DNA of 64,000 bases from Amphiura filiformis (lineage: Eukaryota; Echinodermata; Ophiuroidea; Amphilepidida; Amphiuridae), in the NCBI RefSeq assembly GCF_039555335.1, contig NC_092628.1:38276965-38340964 (forward strand). Direction: 5' to 3'. Within the stretch, counting starts at the first letter, position 1. Every line of letters starts with the position of its first letter. The position numbers and the translations under genes are program-made. Below, in pieces: positions 62,951 to 64,000 of the stretch. The notes below the pieces were generated by a model. The model did not search any database. It had not been told where the DNA came from and saw only the letters and a program-made list of their open reading frames with translations.

Positions 62951-63149
62951 ATGAGCCCGCCGTATCAGAGAAGCCATCTGGAAAAGGAAGAGAGCACCGA
63001 AGACAATGAACAGAGACGAGGGCCCATTGTATTAATCACGTATACGACCCACTTCTGGGCGCTGGTGCGCACTCTGTTGGTAAACAGAAGTTGGAAAGAA
63101 AAACATCACTCTGAAGATGGCCATCGCTCAAGATGGTCGAAACTGTCAG
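62951..63149 (+). CDS. Possible exon of an unrecognised gene (partial)
   Basis: From an ATG with A at -3, the frame reads MSPPYQRSHLEKEEST ... RRGPIVLITYTTHFWALVRT ... RSWKEKHHSEDGHRSRWSKL, up to CAG followed by GTCAGT, a good splice donor (phase 1). The charged first half followed by a hydrophobic/aromatic stretch looks protein-like. I do not recognise the family, and no acceptor or next exon could be identified before the window ends. An earlier in-frame ATG at 62813 exists. Confidence 0.35.
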
Positions 63150-63159
63150 GTCAGTAATT

Positions 63160-64000
63160 AAGTTTTCATCAGTTTTCACAAGATGAAATGTATATAATAA
63201 ACAGCTATTAGTTTTAACGATGGAATACTTGATAAAATACCATAAATTACACGCTATATTACACGCCAGTGACTAAAGTCGTCTGGGAATTACAAAAAAA
63301 ATCCACTTCCGTATTCTTAGTCTTATAGTCAATTGAAAGCTATTCTTGTGCCGGTTTGTTTAGTGACGAAGGAGCACAAGCCAGCTGTGACCGAGACTAC
63401 TCATTAAGCAACTGTAGTTGCATGAATGGAATGCGAGGAGTCCAGGTGTTTCAAAGATAGCTGTGGAATGTAGCGAGCACACACTCGTGGCATCCTGCAA
63501 AAACTTTGTTTAGTATTGCGCGTTGATAATGGTTGAATAGTACATTTCCCACATTTGGTCATGCTTTTATTATGCTAATCAATTTATTGAGATACAATTA
63601 TGAAACATTAAAAAAGCAAAGACATTTACATAGTTGGCACACACTTTGCCTTTGTTAAATGTCAATTTCAAGCACTTGAATAAATTTGGTAAATTTCTGA
63701 AATTTTCCCAATTTTAGAGACTCCATAATGCACTACATTCTGTTCTGCACCTGAAATGTGATAAAAAGCATGTAGTCTACTTTGTTTGTGTTGAGAGCAG
63801 CCCTCTCGTCTTCGCGGCCTGAACATAATGTCTATATCGCGTTAAACTCTAGGGTTTGTATAATGTAGTGTCGTTCAATGTGTCAGTTCAGGCATATCTA
63901 TCTAGCAAGATATCGAGGTCTGTACGTCTTATTTTTGAGAAATGTGGGCAAAAAGCGCGCTCTTTTATTGTTATTGAATAACAAAATATGAAGAGAAAAC
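63160..64000. other. Intergenic or intronic, no feature except repeat arm
   Basis: At 63360-63403 TTTAGTGACGAAGGAGCACA and GTGACCGAGAC are the inverse of the left arm of the hairpin at 57147. Otherwise nothing is recognised. Confidence 0.4.

Overview
This is eukaryotic, intron-bearing, AT-rich and extremely repeat-rich DNA. The gene content (a single-exon Toll-like receptor and SLC46-type transporters), the tRNA-derived SINEs, the LINE relics and the many 0.2-1.5 kb inverted-repeat elements suggest a marine invertebrate deuterostome, most likely an echinoderm. That is an inference from style and gene families; no marker in the window fixes the species.

Three protein-coding genes can be supported, all on the minus strand. 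Two are tandem paralogues of a six-exon, 515-codon major facilitator transporter of the SLC46 type: copy A at 11910-21703 and copy B at 32385-40722. All ten introns have GT-AG ends, the exon lengths (523, 525, 132, 84, 157, 127 nt) and phases are identical in the two copies, and both reading frames are intact. The third is a single-exon Toll-like receptor of 922 residues at 50434-53202 with signal peptide, LRRNT, LRRs, one LRRCT, one membrane span and a TIR domain. A possible exon of an unrecognised plus-strand gene lies at 62951-63149.

Layout: 1-11.4 kb is intergenic, with CR1/L2-like LINE relics, palindromic MITEs and a long inverted-repeat element. 11.4-23.5 kb is duplication block A (transporter A and flanks). 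23.5-28.4 kb holds dispersed repeats and a terminal-inverted-repeat element built around a recurring CATCCGTC motif. 28.4-32.1 kb is a sequence block with a roughly 145-bp tandem repeat that has been broken by a mariner-like element and a second element. 32.1-43.2 kb is duplication block B (transporter B). 45.9-49.1 kb is a second copy of the 28.4-32.1 kb block, invaded by a SINE and a LINE. 50.4-53.2 kb is the TLR. 54.9-64 kb is intergenic again, with an inverted second copy of the composite repeat seen at 7-8.3 kb.

The tandem duplication can be read in layers. A GC-rich MITE remnant, an AAT microsatellite and a fragment of a palindromic MITE sit at matching intron positions in A and B, so they predate the duplication. 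A SINE next to the exon 3 donor of A, and a 2.8-kb inverted-repeat-bounded insertion in intron 5 of B, are found in one copy only and look younger. Exons 3-5 are almost identical between copies while exons 1-2 differ at about 10 percent of residues, which suggests gene conversion or uneven constraint. Some SLC46 proteins carry small microbial or host signalling molecules, so the closeness of two SLC46 paralogues and a TLR is suggestive, but a functional link is inference only.
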